DNA of 64,000 nucleotides from Aliivibrio sifiae (GCF_002954705.1 NZ_MSCO01000001.1:981704-1045703), one strand, 5' to 3'; counted from the first letter of the stretch, positions 30,214 through 40,869 are shown. Made by a program: numbers and translations. Notes: generated by a model not told the origin, from the letters alone.

Positions 30214-30612
30214 TTACTCTTCTTCGGCTGGTTCACGATCTATGCAAGACTGCTCATTAACAAAAATATCATTCTGCTTTTGCCCTCGAGCGTTACGAAT
30301 AAGGTAGCGATAAGCGACACCTTTCTTTAACACTGGGCGGATTTCTTTGCTTCCACAATAAGTAGTGATGCTTTTTTCAATGAGTTGGTTTGTGCTAACT
30401 TCACCGTTACCACTATCTAAAAATACCATCTCAACCACACCTTGTTTTTCTTTCACTTGGATTAAGGTAAGTTGTCCCATTTCAAGAGGGAGTGAACTTG
30501 CAAGGATACTCGCACGATAATCGGCAAGCATCTCTATTTCTTGTTGTTGTTCGTTAGAAGCACACCCTGAAAGAGCAAGTACGCTTAACGCAGTAATAAT
30601 AAGTTTTTTCAT
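30214..30612 (-). CDS. Small lipoprotein, probable type II secretion pilotin (AspS/GspS-beta type)
   Basis: A 132-residue lipoprotein: signal MKKLIITALSVLALSGC with lipobox LSGC, then YRASILASSLPLEMGQLTLIQ, a cysteine pair (C in TYCGSKE and in EQSCIDR) and RYLIRNARGQ. This pattern resembles the Vibrio pilotin AspS, which guides the type II secretin to the outer membrane. I identify it from remembered family features, not a search; otherwise it is an uncharacterised lipoprotein. It stands alone, with its own terminator, not near other secretion genes. Confidence 0.6.
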   Translation of the reverse strand: MKKLIITALSVLALSGCASNEQQQEIEMLADYRASILASSLPLEMGQLTLIQVKEKQGVVEMVFLDSGNGEVSTNQLIEKSITTYCGSKEIRPVLKKGVAYRYLIRNARGQKQNDIFVNEQSCIDREPAEEE

Positions 30613-30667
30613 TATAGTTCTTTATGGTTTTTGAGCTTATATTTACTATAAATTCATATCATTAATA

Positions 30668-30970
30668 TTAAGCAGGAAGTACTTTTTTGAATGGTTTTAC
30701 GATTACATTAGCGTAAACCCCTGCATCAATATATGGGTCATTGTTAGCCCATTTTTTTGCAGCATCCAAAGAATCAAATTCTGCAATAACTGTTGAGCCT
30801 GTAAATCCAGCATCTCCTGGGTTTTCAGAGTCAATTGCAGGCATTGGTCCTGCTACCAATAAACGACCTTCATTTTGTAGTTGAGTAAGGCGCTCTAGAT
30901 GCTTTTCTCGAACACTTAAACGACGTTCTAAGCTATTTTCAACATCTTGAGAAAAAATTACGTACCACAT
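30668..30970 (-). CDS. yciI: YciI-family protein
   Basis: A 100-residue single-domain protein of the YciI-like fold. It starts [17 protein letters not shown] and has the family segments [20 protein letters not shown] and [16 protein letters not shown]. YciI in other bacteria is a small dimeric protein with a His-Asp active-site pair of unclear physiological substrate. It neighbours yciA and yciB, the same set as in E. coli, supporting the name. An orphan 5' region of about 100 nt precedes the gene. Confidence 0.9.
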   Translation of the reverse strand: MWYVIFSQDVENSLERRLSVREKHLERLTQLQNEGRLLVAGPMPAIDSENPGDAGFTGSTVIAEFDSLDAAKKWANNDPYIDAGVYANVIVKPFKKVLPA

Positions 30971-31014
30971 AGTTGAATCCTTTTATTCTTTATCATCATT
31001 GATATAGCCATCAT

Positions 31015-31047
31015 AAAAAAAGCCCTAGCGATAAACCAGAGCTTTTT
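31015..31047 (-). terminator. Terminator of yciA
   Basis: AAAAAGCTCT / AGGGCTTTTT stem (one G-U pair) followed by a T-run on the minus strand, between yciA and yciI. Confidence 0.8.
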
Positions 31048-31074
31048 AATAATTAATAAGAAAAATTGTAATAA

Positions 31075-31485
31075 CTACGCAGTTTTAGGTATTGGTCGAG
31101 GTTTTCCTTTCGCATCAATCGCAACATAATTAAAAGTGGCATCACATACCATGAAGCGATCGCCGATACCGTGTTCTTTTACAGGCTTGATCCATACCTC
31201 AAGGTTTATTGTCATTGAAGTGCGACCAATTTTGACACATTCGCCATAACAACATACGACGTCGCCAACCTTAACCGGTTTTTTAAAGGTAATACTAGAT
31301 ACTGAAATGGTCACAATACGACCACCAGAAATTTCTTTGGCTAGAATACCACCAGCTAAATCCAGTTGTGACATGATCCATCCGCCAAAGATATCACCAT
31401 TGGCGTTGGTGTCTGCTGGCATAGAAAGAGTACGTAAGAGGAGTTGGCCTTTAGGCGCTTGTCCAAGAGGTGATGGAGTTGTCAA
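31075..31485 (-). CDS. yciA: YciA, acyl-CoA thioesterase
   Basis: A hot-dog fold thioesterase that hydrolyses a broad range of acyl-CoAs. The segment LRTLSMPADTNANGDIFGGWIMSQLD carries the catalytic Asn-Gly-Asp of the family, followed by GDVVCCYGECVKIGRTS. The frame is open further upstream to 31572, but that extension is hydrophobic and runs back into the yciB terminator. The TTG at 31485, with GGAAA upstream, gives 136 residues, the same as E. coli YciA, and is preferred. Confidence 0.9.
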   Translation of the reverse strand: MTTPSPLGQAPKGQLLLRTLSMPADTNANGDIFGGWIMSQLDLAGGILAKEISGGRIVTISVSSITFKKPVKVGDVVCCYGECVKIGRTSMTINLEVWIKPVKEHGIGDRFMVCDATFNYVAIDAKGKPRPIPKTA

Positions 31486-31544
31486 ATTGATTTCCAATAC
31501 AACTAAAAATGAAATTATGCCGAGTTTATCACAAAAAAACAGAT

Positions 31545-31577
31545 ATAAAAAAGCCGTGCGATAAAACAGCACGGCTT
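31545..31577 (-). terminator. Terminator of yciB
   Basis: AAGCCGTGC / GCACGGCTT perfect stem with a 9-nt loop and T-run on the minus strand. Confidence 0.9.
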
Positions 31578-31601
31578 ATGTCTTTTTGTCTGAGCTTTTG
31601 A

Positions 31602-32147
31602 CTATTCCTGCTCTTCTTTTTTCTCTTTTGGCATGTGTTTATAAACGTACATACCAGTAAATAGAGTGTATAAGAAAGTTAAACCAAGTAAGCCAAATAC
31701 TTTAAAGTTAACCCATACATCAAGAGGCATTTCAAATGCTACGTATAAGTTGGCAATTGCACATACGGTGAAAAATAAGATCCAAGCGTAGTTGATCTTG
31801 TTCCACTGGGAGTCAGTAAGCGTCACTTCTTTGCCTAGCATACCTTTGATTACAGGCTTTCCAATGATCTGAGAAACCATTAAACCAGCAGCAAAGACAC
31901 AGTAAACAATGGTTACTTTCCATTTAATGAAATTATCATCGTGTAAAAATATGGTCATCCCACCAAATACAGTAACCATAAGGAAGGTGATTAGCTGCAT
32001 TTTTTCTACTTTTTTATAAAGTAAATAAGTCACAACAAGTTGAATGGCTGTCGCTACGATAAGAGCGCCCGTTGCTGTATAGATATCGTACATTTTGTAC
32101 AATGTAAAAAAGATAATCAGTGGGATAAAATCTAAAATCTGTTTCAT
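31602..32147 (-). CDS. yciB: YciB, inner-membrane protein (septation protein A family)
   Basis: A 181-residue membrane protein with five hydrophobic segments, starting [21 protein letters not shown] and carrying [17 protein letters not shown] near residue 120, both family landmarks. YciB affects cell envelope synthesis and division in enterobacteria. The ATG at 32147 is the family start; a TTG six codons earlier is also open. The acidic-basic tail KEKKEEQE is species-specific. Confidence 0.9.
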   Translation of the reverse strand: MKQILDFIPLIIFFTLYKMYDIYTATGALIVATAIQLVVTYLLYKKVEKMQLITFLMVTVFGGMTIFLHDDNFIKWKVTIVYCVFAAGLMVSQIIGKPVIKGMLGKEVTLTDSQWNKINYAWILFFTVCAIANLYVAFEMPLDVWVNFKVFGLLGLTFLYTLFTGMYVYKHMPKEKKEEQE

Positions 32148-32287
32148 GTTTATATATTGAGCCAAATAATTAATTATGCAGCGAGTGTAACTAATATTTG
32201 TAGGGGAGGGAATCGCTAAAAATTGCTTGTTACATTTTACCTATTCATTTCTTTTTGTAAGAGATAATTGGTTGGAGGTTATTAAAT

Positions 32288-32327
32288 AAAAAAGCCTGTT
32301 CTTAATAGATAAGAAAGCAGGCTTTTT
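32288..32327 (-). terminator. Terminator of the symporter gene
   Basis: AAAAAGCCTG / CAGGCTTTTT with inner CTTA/AAG pairing, followed by a T-run on the minus strand. Confidence 0.88.
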
Positions 32328-32347
32328 AGTTTTAGATAAGCTTAATT

Positions 32348-33607
32348 TTAAGCGTGTTTTTGTTCTGAATCTGGTTTTTCTTTAATAGAGCTTTCTTCAA
32401 CTATAGCATCGACAATCACAGCACACGCAGCATCGCCTGTGATGTTAAGAGCGGTACGGGTCATGTCAAAGATTCGGTCTAATGCGAATAGCAGTGGTAG
32501 ACCTTCAATCGGAATACCTGCAGCAAGTAGAACTGCAACAACTAAGAAAGATGGACCAGGAACACCTGCTTGGCCAACGGCACCTAGGGTAGAGGTTACG
32601 ATAATTGCAACATAAGCACCAATAGATAGATCGATGTTGAACAGTTGAGCAAAGAAGATAGCAACTAAACCATAGTAAATTGCATTACCAGACATGTTGA
32701 TTGTTGCACCCAGAGGCAATACAAACGAAGCTGTAGAGTTACGAACACCTAACTCTTTTTCAATGGTTTCCATTGTAACTGGTAGCGTTGCCATTGAAGA
32801 GGCAGTAGATAGAGCAACGGCTTGTGGTTTCTTCATTGCAATAAGGAATTTTTTGGCTGAGGTTTTAGTTAATAGGCCTACCATTAACGGGTAAGCGATA
32901 AAACCAAATACAAGAATAGCAGCAACGTAAACAACGAACAGTTTGAATACAACCATCAGTGCGCCAAAACCAAACGTGCCTACCGCTTCAGCCATTAGGC
33001 CAAATACACCGATAGGAGCGATGATCATTACTTTATTGATCATCCAAACCATAATATCAACAATGCTATTAACCGCATTGAGCATTGGTTCACGACGCTT
33101 CTTCTCTAGCTTAGAAAGACCAATACCAAAAAATAAGCAGAAAACGAGAATTTGAAGGATGTTTGCTTCATTTAGTGATTGGAAAACGTTGGTTGGGATC
33201 ATTCCTGTAATGGTAGCCCAAAAGGTTGGAAGTTCGCCTTTTGCGGCATAAGCAGATGAAAACATTCCTTCAACACCAGAGAGGTCAATGCCTTTACCCG
33301 GCTCAAAAACCTCCCCCATAAATAGTGCAAGTGCAACAGCAAGTGCTGAAGTGATACCAAAGTAACCTAAAGTAGTTAACCCAACTTTACCTGCGTTACT
33401 GCTATTACCTAGCCCTGCAGCACCAGAGATTAGAGCAACAGCAACCAGTGGGATTACTAGCATTTTGATTAGGTTAATAAATATGGTGCCCAAAGGTGCG
33501 AACATCGCGGCAGATTGCCCCATTGTTGCACCAACCATCGTACCTACGATCATAGCAATAACGACTTGAATACCGATATTGTTGAGAAGTCCTTTTGCTT
33601 GTAACAA
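32348..33607 (-). CDS. Dicarboxylate/amino acid:cation symporter (DAACS family)
   Basis: A 419-residue membrane carrier of the glutamate/C4-dicarboxylate family. It has the re-entrant serine-rich loop ALSTASSMATLPVT, the NMSGNAIYYGL segment (commonly NMDGT in glutamate carriers), GVPGPSFLVV and the signature ALDRIFDMTRTALNITGDA whose Asp, Arg and Asn bind substrate and sodium. GltP/GltT-like, SstT-like and DctA-like members cannot be separated by eye. It stands alone as a single-gene unit with its own terminator. Confidence 0.9.
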   Translation of the reverse strand: MLQAKGLLNNIGIQVVIAMIVGTMVGATMGQSAAMFAPLGTIFINLIKMLVIPLVAVALISGAAGLGNSSNAGKVGLTTLGYFGITSALAVALALFMGEVFEPGKGIDLSGVEGMFSSAYAAKGELPTFWATITGMIPTNVFQSLNEANILQILVFCLFFGIGLSKLEKKRREPMLNAVNSIVDIMVWMINKVMIIAPIGVFGLMAEAVGTFGFGALMVVFKLFVVYVAAILVFGFIAYPLMVGLLTKTSAKKFLIAMKKPQAVALSTASSMATLPVTMETIEKELGVRNSTASFVLPLGATINMSGNAIYYGLVAIFFAQLFNIDLSIGAYVAIIVTSTLGAVGQAGVPGPSFLVVAVLLAAGIPIEGLPLLFALDRIFDMTRTALNITGDAACAVIVDAIVEESSIKEKPDSEQKHA

Positions 33608-33876
33608 TTTAATTACCTCTGCATTGTTTTTATAATAAGTTGTAGTTTTTATATCTTGTTAAGTATGCATTTATTAGTTAAATATATTGGTGGTCTTTTT
33701 ACACGTAATATTTACATCTATCAACGTTTTTATTAAATAGATCTCAACTTATGTGGTTTTGTGTAGGAAGTTTGTTTCTTTTTTGTGCGTCATAATGCTT
33801 TGTTATTACTTATGCGATAAATAAACTCTAATTAACATTTAACGTAATAAAGCGAACAGAGAAAGGGAGGGATAAA
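33608..33876. promoter_or_regulatory. Region between the symporter and trpA
   Basis: About 270 bp of AT-rich DNA upstream of the symporter and downstream of the trp operon. It must hold the symporter promoter; I see no clear -35/-10 pair or operator in it. Confidence 0.3.
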
Positions 33877-33902
33877 AAAAGAGCTCGTGATGAGCTCTTT
33901 TG
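33877..33902 (-). terminator. Trp operon terminator
   Basis: AAAAGAGCTC / GAGCTCTTTT stem with a 5-nt loop followed by a T-run on the minus strand, just after trpA. Confidence 0.9.
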
Positions 33903-33924
33903 GAGTGGGGTAATATGTTAAATG

Positions 33925-34731
33925 TTATTTTTGTGTTGCAGATTTCATCTGAGAAGTAAACGATGAAAGAGCCTTAAGTAAAGCGGCTGGATTATTTTGA
34001 TGTTGTTCAATGAGCTTTACGGTCGCAGAGCCAGAAATAGCCCCTGCTGCGCCGGCTTTAATCGCTTCTTCAACTTGTGCTGGCTCTGAAATTCCAAAAC
34101 CTAAGATAGCAGGTGGTGCATCAAATTGGTTTAAGCGTTCTAATAGTTGAGCAACAGGCATACCTGCTTTAGTTTCTGCGCCAGTAACACCAGCACGAGA
34201 AAGAAGGTAAGTGTAGCCGCCACCTAGTTTCGCCACCGTTTCTAATGTTTCATCTGATGCCGATGGTGGAGCAATGAAGATAGGGTGAACATTATGCTTA
34301 ATTGCACTTGCTCTGAATTCTGCTGATTCATTGGTTGGTACATCAGCAATTAACACTGAATCTACACCGGCCTGTTGGCATTTAGTATAAAAAGTGTCGA
34401 TGCCATTAGCGAACACTAGGTTAGCGTAAACTAATAGACCAATTGGTGTTTCAGGGTATTTAGCACGGATTTTAGCGATTAATTCAAAACAAACTGTTGG
34501 TGTTGTTTTACTGTCTAATGCACGAATGTTTGCGCCTTGAATTGTCGGGCCATCCGCTAGAGGATCTGAAAATGGAATGCCTAATTCAAGTGCATCTGCT
34601 CCTGATTCAACTAACGTGTCCATGATCTGATAAGAAAGCTCTGGGTTTGGATCGCCAATGGTTACAAAAGGAACAAAGGCACCTTGGTTTTTGTTTGCTA
34701 ATTTAGCAAATAGGTCTTGATAGCGATCCAT
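33925..34731 (-). CDS. trpA: TrpA, tryptophan synthase alpha chain
   Basis: Cleaves indole-3-glycerol phosphate to indole for transfer to TrpB. The 268-residue barrel has [11 protein letters not shown] with the catalytic Glu region, [18 protein letters not shown] with the catalytic Asp, and [11 protein letters not shown]. Its ATG overlaps the trpB stop by one base, so the two chains of the alpha2-beta2 complex are translated in step. Last gene of the operon. Confidence 0.97.
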   Translation of the reverse strand: MDRYQDLFAKLANKNQGAFVPFVTIGDPNPELSYQIMDTLVESGADALELGIPFSDPLADGPTIQGANIRALDSKTTPTVCFELIAKIRAKYPETPIGLLVYANLVFANGIDTFYTKCQQAGVDSVLIADVPTNESAEFRASAIKHNVHPIFIAPPSASDETLETVAKLGGGYTYLLSRAGVTGAETKAGMPVAQLLERLNQFDAPPAILGFGISEPAQVEEAIKAGAAGAISGSATVKLIEQHQNNPAALLKALSSFTSQMKSATQK

Positions 34732-35921
34732 TAGATTTCTCCCTTTTCTTTTAGAATGTCATGAACGGTGAAAATATCTTTATCACCGCGGCCTGATAGG
34801 TTAACAACCAATAGCTGCTCTTTTTCTGGCTCAGCGTGTGCTAGCTGAAGAGCATAAGCCAGAGCGTGAGACGATTCTAATGCAGGAATAATACCTTCGC
34901 CTTTTGCTAAGGTTTGGAATGCTTCTAGCGCTTCATCATCGGTAACTGATCCATATTCTGCACGGCCAATAGCGTTTAAATGTGCGTGTTGTGGACCAAC
35001 TGATGGGAAATCAAGCCCAGCAGATACAGAGTAAGATTCTTCAATTTGACCATGTTCATCTTGCATCAATGGCGCTTTCATACCAAAGAAGATACCCGTT
35101 TTACCATGCTTAAGTGGCGCGCCATGTTGGTCGGTATCAATACCTTTACCTGCAGGCTCAACACCAATCAATTTCACATCTTCTTCTTCGATAAAATCAG
35201 CAAACATACCAATCGCGTTTGAACCGCCACCAACACAAGCAATCACCGCGTCAGGTAGGCGACCTTCACGTGCAAGGATCTGCATTTTTGTTTCTTCGCC
35301 AATCATTCGTTGGAAATCACGAACAATCGTTGGGAATGGGTGAGGGCCCGCGGCTGTACCTAATAGGTAATGCGCAGTTTCATAAGTTGCAGACCAGTCA
35401 CGTAGTGCTTCATTACACGCATCTTTTAGCGTTGATGAACCTGAATGAACAGGGATCACTGTTGCACCCATTAACTCCATACGGAATACATTCGGGCTTT
35501 GACGTTCAATATCTTTAGCGCCCATGTAAACACGACATTTTAAGCCAAGTAGAGCACAAGCAAGAGCAGTCGCAACGCCATGTTGGCCTGCACCAGTCTC
35601 TGCGATAATTTCGTTTTTACCCATGCGTTTTGCAAGTAGCGCCTGACCTAATACTTGGTTAGTTTTGTGAGCGCCACCGTGCAGTAAGTCTTCACGCTTT
35701 AGATACAGTTTCGTTTTAGTGCCCTTGGTTAGGTTACGACAAAGGGTAAGGGCAGTAGGACGACCTGCGTATTCTTGTAGTAACGTCATAAACTCAGCGC
35801 GGAAATCGTCATCTGCTTGTGCATCAATGAATGCTTGTTCTAATTGATCAAGAGCAGGAACTAAGATTTGTGGAACGTATTGACCACCATATTCGCCGAA
35901 GTAGGCATCTAATTTTGCCAT
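34731..35921 (-). CDS. trpB: TrpB, tryptophan synthase beta chain
   Basis: PLP enzyme joining indole and serine. At 396 residues it has the usual length. The PLP lysine is in [11 protein letters not shown], followed by [13 protein letters not shown] and the phosphate-binding GGGSNAIG loop. It starts [15 protein letters not shown] as in the family. It begins 10 nt after trpCF and overlaps trpA by one base. Confidence 0.98.
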   Translation of the reverse strand: MAKLDAYFGEYGGQYVPQILVPALDQLEQAFIDAQADDDFRAEFMTLLQEYAGRPTALTLCRNLTKGTKTKLYLKREDLLHGGAHKTNQVLGQALLAKRMGKNEIIAETGAGQHGVATALACALLGLKCRVYMGAKDIERQSPNVFRMELMGATVIPVHSGSSTLKDACNEALRDWSATYETAHYLLGTAAGPHPFPTIVRDFQRMIGEETKMQILAREGRLPDAVIACVGGGSNAIGMFADFIEEEDVKLIGVEPAGKGIDTDQHGAPLKHGKTGIFFGMKAPLMQDEHGQIEESYSVSAGLDFPSVGPQHAHLNAIGRAEYGSVTDDEALEAFQTLAKGEGIIPALESSHALAYALQLAHAEPEKEQLLVVNLSGRGDKDIFTVHDILKEKGEI

Positions 35922-35931
35922 GATATTTTCC

Positions 35932-37344
35932 TTAATAATCTCGTAATGCGCTAAATACGGCGCGTAATTTTGTATGATCTTTTTTTCCTGGTGCCGATTC
36001 GACCCCAGAGTTGAAATCTAATCCGTAGCAGCCAAGTTGCGCGGCTTGTTTGGTATTGTCGAGTGATAAGCCACCAGCTAGCATAATGTCGTTATGTGGT
36101 AGTTTACTCCAATCGAAACTTACGCCAGTGCCACCTTCTTGTGAGCCAACTTTGCAATCTACCAATACCTTATCAGCAAGGCTTTGAGGAAGGGAAATAC
36201 TTTGTGCGTCATCTGACACAGAAATAACATTCCACACTTGGCAATGATTTGGTAATTGCTGTTTTAGCTCCGCAATGTATTCTTCGCTTTCAGAACCATG
36301 TAGCTGAACCACTGTAAGAGATAGCTCATTTGCTCGTTGTGCAACCGTAGACACTGTCTCGTTTTGAAAAACGCCTACATAATTTAATGTGGTTGCTTGA
36401 GTTATGGTTTTTGCTGTCTCTAATGAAACAGAACGAGGTGATTTTTCTACAAAGATTAATCCACCATACACAGCACCAGACTCATAGACTGCTTTTGCAT
36501 CATCAATAGAAGTCAAGCCACAGACTTTGTTTTCACCTAGGATCACTTTTCGTGCTGCTAGCTCTAGATTTTCTTCTGCCATTAATGAGCTACCAATTAA
36601 AAAACCTGTTGCGTGTTTTGCCAGATCTTTTACTTGTTGGTGGTTATAAATACCAGACTCAGAAATAATGGTAGTGCCTTTTGGCAGCAGTGGGGCAAGT
36701 TCTTTAGTGCGGTTCAAGTCGGTTGATAAATCACGTAGATTACGGTTGTTAATACCAATTACTTGCGCTTCTAATGCAACTGCTCTGTGTAATTCTTCTT
36801 CATTACTGACTTCAGTGAGTACACCCATGCCAAATGAATGAGCGACTTCTGCAAGTTCTCTGTATTCATCATCATTAAGCACAGAAAGCATTAATAGAAT
36901 AGCATCGGCACCGTAATGGCGAGCTAAATACACTTGGTATGCATCAATCATAAAATCTTTGCATAGAATAGGCTGATTAACTTGGTCACGAATAATTGGC
37001 AAGAAATCAAAACTGCCTTGGAAATATTTTTCGTCAGTTAACACAGAAATTGCACTGGCGTGTTTGTTGTAGACTGAAGCAATGTAGTTAAGATCAAAAT
37101 CTTGTCGGATTAATCCTTTCGATGGCGATGCTTTTTTACACTCAAGAATAAACTCAGTTTTTCCCGTTTTTAATGCTTGGTAAAAACTGCGGTCAGAGTT
37201 CGTTAGGCCATGTTGAAAGGTCTCAAGAGGCTGCGCTTCTTTACGTTCATTTATCCAAATTGCTTTGTCTTTGACAATTTTAACTAGCACTTCAGCCATT
37301 TGGGTGTTTTCTACTGAGATGTGCTCAGACAATTGTTGTGTCAT
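35932..37344 (-). CDS. trpCF: TrpCF, bifunctional IGP synthase / PRA isomerase
   Basis: Two barrels in one 470-residue chain, as usual in Vibrionaceae and enterobacteria. Residues 1-258 are indoleglycerol-phosphate synthase ([33 protein letters not shown]). Residues 262-470 are phosphoribosylanthranilate isomerase (CGLTSIDDA with the catalytic Cys, [28 protein letters not shown]). It sits between trpD and trpB with gaps of 4 and 10 nt. Confidence 0.97.
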   Translation of the reverse strand: MTQQLSEHISVENTQMAEVLVKIVKDKAIWINERKEAQPLETFQHGLTNSDRSFYQALKTGKTEFILECKKASPSKGLIRQDFDLNYIASVYNKHASAISVLTDEKYFQGSFDFLPIIRDQVNQPILCKDFMIDAYQVYLARHYGADAILLMLSVLNDDEYRELAEVAHSFGMGVLTEVSNEEELHRAVALEAQVIGINNRNLRDLSTDLNRTKELAPLLPKGTTIISESGIYNHQQVKDLAKHATGFLIGSSLMAEENLELAARKVILGENKVCGLTSIDDAKAVYESGAVYGGLIFVEKSPRSVSLETAKTITQATTLNYVGVFQNETVSTVAQRANELSLTVVQLHGSESEEYIAELKQQLPNHCQVWNVISVSDDAQSISLPQSLADKVLVDCKVGSQEGGTGVSFDWSKLPHNDIMLAGGLSLDNTKQAAQLGCYGLDFNSGVESAPGKKDHTKLRAVFSALRDY

Positions 37345-37348
37345 CTTT

Positions 37349-38356
37349 CTATCCTCGTGCAGCCAGTTGTTGGACTAGCTCAAATGCTTTACCTGAGTTC
37401 ATCGCATCGATTGCTTTTTGTGCATTGGCTTTTAAATCTTCATGACCAAACAGACGCATTAATAGTGACACGTTAACCGCAATAGCGCCCAGTTGAGCGT
37501 CAGTACCTTTACCTGTCAGAATATCAGTAATAATCGCTCTGTTTTCTTCTGGCTCTCCGCCTTTAATTGCTTCAAGCGGATGAGTGTCTAAACCAAAATC
37601 TTCGGGCGTTAATGTGTATTCTTTGATTTCACCATCAATAATTTCAGCGACGGTTGTTGGGCCATGAATAGCAACTTCATCTAAACCTGAGCCAAAGACA
37701 ACCGCTGCGCGTTTCATTCCCATGTTCACCATGGTTTCTGCGATAGGGCGAACCAGAGACTCATCATATACACCCATTAATTCAATGTTTGGACGAGCAG
37801 GGTTGATTAAAGGACCAAGAATATTAAAGATAGTGCGTGTTTTCATGGTTTGACGAATTGGCATCGCGTGACGAACACCACCGTGATAGTGAGGCGCAAA
37901 TAAGAAAGCAACACCTAAATCATCAACCGCTTTTCGTGTGTCTTCTGCTGACATGGCTAAATTAATACCAAATGAATCTAATAAGTCAGAAGAGCCTGAT
38001 TTACTTGATACTCCGCGATTGCCGTGTTTTGCGATTTTAAGACCACAAGCAGCAGCAACAAACGCCGCAGTGGTGGAGATATTTATCGTATTTGAACCAT
38101 CACCACCAGTGCCTACGATGTCGGCAAAATCATAATCTGGACGAGGGAATTCATTGGCATTATCAAGCAATGCTTTTGCTGCACCTGCAATTTCGTTTGG
38201 CGTTTCACCTTTGATTTTCAAACAGGTCAGAGCGGCGGTAAGTAGAATAGGTTCTAACTCGCCTTTAATTATGGCATCAAAAAGAACTTGGCTTTCTGTT
38301 TCTGAAAGCGAAGTTTGGTCATACAGTTTGGTAAAAATGGCTTCAATTTGAGTCAT
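37349..38356 (-). CDS. trpD: TrpD, anthranilate phosphoribosyltransferase
   Basis: Transfers phosphoribose from PRPP to anthranilate. The 335-residue protein has the PRPP-binding GTGGDGSNTINIST loop, KHGNRGVSSKSGSSD, and NILGPLINPARP. It is a separate gene from trpG here, unlike the fused TrpGD of E. coli; the two are 10 nt apart. Confidence 0.97.
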   Translation of the reverse strand: MTQIEAIFTKLYDQTSLSETESQVLFDAIIKGELEPILLTAALTCLKIKGETPNEIAGAAKALLDNANEFPRPDYDFADIVGTGGDGSNTINISTTAAFVAAACGLKIAKHGNRGVSSKSGSSDLLDSFGINLAMSAEDTRKAVDDLGVAFLFAPHYHGGVRHAMPIRQTMKTRTIFNILGPLINPARPNIELMGVYDESLVRPIAETMVNMGMKRAAVVFGSGLDEVAIHGPTTVAEIIDGEIKEYTLTPEDFGLDTHPLEAIKGGEPEENRAIITDILTGKGTDAQLGAIAVNVSLLMRLFGHEDLKANAQKAIDAMNSGKAFELVQQLAARG

Positions 38357-38366
38357 GCAAATATCC

Positions 38367-38975
38367 TTATTCTTTATTATCTGAACGGCTTGAATCTAAA
38401 TTTAAAGCCCAGTTTAATGTATTAATTAGTAGCTCAGCGCCTTGCGTCGTAAGAATGGACTCAGGGTGAAATTGGAATCCACACACTTTATCTTCTTCTT
38501 GGATCACCGCCATGACTAAATCATCAACGGTAGCTGTAATGGTTAATTTCTCGGTTACTTTTGTTGCTACCAAAGAGTGGTAACGTGCAATAGAAAGTGG
38601 GTTTGGTAAACCATCAAAAATAGCATGCTGGTTATGATTCATCATTGCAGATTTACCATGAACGATTTCACCCGCACCTGCAACTATCCCATCATACGCT
38701 TCTACAATCGCTTGATGACCAAGACAAATCCCAATCATAGGTACTTTACCTTTTAAGCGTTGAATGACTTCAGGCATACAGCCGGCTTCTGATGGCGCGC
38801 CTGGTCCTGGAGATAGTACGACTACCGGGTTATCTAACTTGTTTACCGCTTCTTCAAAAGCACTTGCCGATAAGCTATTACGGTAAATAGTAACTGGATA
38901 GCCAAGAGAGCGAAATTGATCAACCAAGTTATAAGTAAAGGAGTCGAAATTATCGAGTAATACAATATGAGCCAT
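38367..38975 (-). CDS. trpG: TrpG, anthranilate synthase glutamine amidotransferase
   Basis: Supplies ammonia to TrpE. The 202-residue class I amidotransferase has LLDNFDSFTYNL at the start, the nucleophile GICLGHQAI and the closing FHPES. Its ATG overlaps the trpE stop by one base. Separate from trpD, as in other vibrios. Confidence 0.97.
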   Translation of the reverse strand: MAHIVLLDNFDSFTYNLVDQFRSLGYPVTIYRNSLSASAFEEAVNKLDNPVVVLSPGPGAPSEAGCMPEVIQRLKGKVPMIGICLGHQAIVEAYDGIVAGAGEIVHGKSAMMNHNQHAIFDGLPNPLSIARYHSLVATKVTEKLTITATVDDLVMAVIQEEDKVCGFQFHPESILTTQGAELLINTLNWALNLDSSRSDNKE

Positions 38976-40615
38976 TAGTTTTTCTCCTTAGTGCTTGCTG
39001 GTTGAGCTAAGTGCGCTTTTTGAATTGCAGAGATCACCGCTTGGGCTTTACCACGAGTTTCATCCGCTTCAGCTTGTGGGTTAGAGTCATACACCACACC
39101 AGCTCCGGCTTGAACTTGAGCAATACCGTCTTCAACATAGGCTGAACGAATAACAATACACGTATCCATGTTGCCATCGCCTGTTAAATATCCAACAGCA
39201 CCGCCATAAGTGCCGCGGCGTGTTTTTTCTACGTCACGAATAAGTTGCATCGCACGAATTTTTGGTGCGCCAGTTAATGTCCCCATATTCATACAAGCTT
39301 GATAAGCATGAAGGGCATCAAGATCCCCTCGAAGCTGCCCTACAACACGAGAAACTAGATGCATAACATGACTGTAGCGATCGACTTTTAATAAATCAGC
39401 CACATAGCGAGTGCCTGCTTCTGAAATACGAGCTACATCATTACGCGCTAAGTCAACGAGCATCATGTGTTCTGCGTTTTCTTTGGTATCACAACGCAGT
39501 TCTAATTCAATGCGGCTGTCTAAATCATTATTGATAGACCCATCGCTATTTTTACCACGTTGACGTGTGCCTGCTATTGGGTAAATCTCGACTTGATTTG
39601 TGTCTTTTCCGTATTTCAATGCTGATTCAGGTGAGGCACCAAACAGGGTGAAATCACGATCTTGCAGATAAAACATGTATGGACTTGGGTTACCGATTTT
39701 AAGTTCACGATAAGCCGCCAATGGAGCAGGGCAAGGAAGAGTGAAGCGACGAGAAGGAACTACTTGGAAAATATCGCCTTTAATCACAAATTCTTTTAAA
39801 TCTAATACGGTCTGACAGAACTCTTCATCTGACACACTTGGAATTGCTTCGCAGCTATCTAATGCTGGAACGCTTGGTATGGTATGAGGCTCTGAGCAAA
39901 AATCTTTAATTTCTATGAGTCGTTTGGATATTAAGTCTTTTAACTTATCATCAGCATTGAATAGAGTACCTTGTAACGTTGAACTTTCAGTCTGATGATC
40001 GATGACCAATAAGGATTCAGCAACATAAAAGACATAATCAGGGCATTTATTGATTGCCTCTGCATTACCTAAGTTCTCAAAATTAGCCACTAAATCATAA
40101 GCAAATAGGCCACCAAGAAAAAGAGAATTTGATGGTAATCCTGTTAAATCAAATTGGTGCTGGATAATACGTAGAGCATCGAAAGAAGAAAGTTCACGTA
40201 GACGGCTGTCTTCATCTAATTCCTGATTTATTTCAGGGAAGTGTAGCGTTAGTTTTGTGTGAGATGATTGAGAAATCAGAGAAATAGGAAAAGAGAGTGA
40301 TAACGAGTTTAATAAATTCTCTCCATTCGGGGTTAATGCTTCTAAAACAACCTCTTTATCAAGGCAGTGAATTCGTACTGCAGCATCAATAAGCATCAGG
40401 CTTTTTAGGTTTTGTTTTGAATCGACTTCGGCGGATTCAAGCAATAAACTCATTGCCTGATGTGCGCATAATGTTGAATACAATTCCGTAGGATCGGAAA
40501 CATATGGCACATCAAGACATAATAACTCTAGCTGACCATCTTTTGAGTATGATGACTGCATTTCAGCCTCCCTGCTAATACGTTGAATTGATGTTATATT
40601 TTTATTGGTTTTCAT
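38975..40615 (-). CDS. trpE: TrpE, anthranilate synthase component I
   Basis: Converts chorismate to anthranilate with TrpG. About 546 residues. The tryptophan-binding segment LLLESAEVDSK near the N-terminus indicates feedback inhibition; catalytic-domain landmarks include FQVVPSRRF, YMFYLQDRDFTLFGASPES, IAGTRQRG, DLARNDVARI and GTLTGAPKIRAM. An in-frame GTG at 40642 is an alternative start nine codons earlier; neither has a perfect ribosome site. First structural gene after the trp attenuator. Confidence 0.95.
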   Translation of the reverse strand: MKTNKNITSIQRISREAEMQSSYSKDGQLELLCLDVPYVSDPTELYSTLCAHQAMSLLLESAEVDSKQNLKSLMLIDAAVRIHCLDKEVVLEALTPNGENLLNSLSLSFPISLISQSSHTKLTLHFPEINQELDEDSRLRELSSFDALRIIQHQFDLTGLPSNSLFLGGLFAYDLVANFENLGNAEAINKCPDYVFYVAESLLVIDHQTESSTLQGTLFNADDKLKDLISKRLIEIKDFCSEPHTIPSVPALDSCEAIPSVSDEEFCQTVLDLKEFVIKGDIFQVVPSRRFTLPCPAPLAAYRELKIGNPSPYMFYLQDRDFTLFGASPESALKYGKDTNQVEIYPIAGTRQRGKNSDGSINNDLDSRIELELRCDTKENAEHMMLVDLARNDVARISEAGTRYVADLLKVDRYSHVMHLVSRVVGQLRGDLDALHAYQACMNMGTLTGAPKIRAMQLIRDVEKTRRGTYGGAVGYLTGDGNMDTCIVIRSAYVEDGIAQVQAGAGVVYDSNPQAEADETRGKAQAVISAIQKAHLAQPASTKEKN

Positions 40616-40731
40616 AGTCGCATATTTCACTTTTGTTGCCACTCTTTTCTTAAAACTTGTGAGGGCTGAATGACTGACTGTTTAGATTTTCATCTATTAT
40701 TCATTTTATTGATTGGTTGTGCTTAAGGCAT

Positions 40732-40754
40732 AAAAAAACCCGCTAGATGGCGGG
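40732..40754 (-). terminator. Trp attenuator terminator
   Basis: CCCGC-CATCTA-GCGGG stem followed by seven T on the minus strand, between the leader peptide and trpE. This is the expected attenuator position. A second UUCG-containing hairpin (CACTAC / GTAGTG, 40790-40806) overlaps the leader stop codon and is followed by five T. Confidence 0.88.
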
Positions 40755-40791
40755 CAAGGTTTTTATGTCAAATTAACTAAGCACAAAAACA

Positions 40792-40869
40792 CTACCCGAA
40801 GTAGTGCCACCAACGCTTAGTCATTACGCTAGTTTTTAAGAATGCTTGTTGTTTGCTTAGCTGTGACAT
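40792..40869 (-). CDS. trpL: Trp leader peptide
   Basis: A 25-residue peptide beginning MSQLSKQQAF with two adjacent tryptophan codons at residues 20-21 (plus-strand 40807-40812) five residues before the stop. Stalling there when charged Trp-tRNA is low is the established sensor for attenuation. It lies about 60 nt after the expected transcription start and 37 nt before the attenuator stem. Confidence 0.93.
   Translation of the reverse strand: MSQLSKQQAFLKTSVMTKRWWHYFG

Noticed and set aside
31486..31572. Longer N-terminus for YciA
   Set aside because: The extension overlaps the yciB terminator and exceeds the family length; the TTG at 31485 is preferred.
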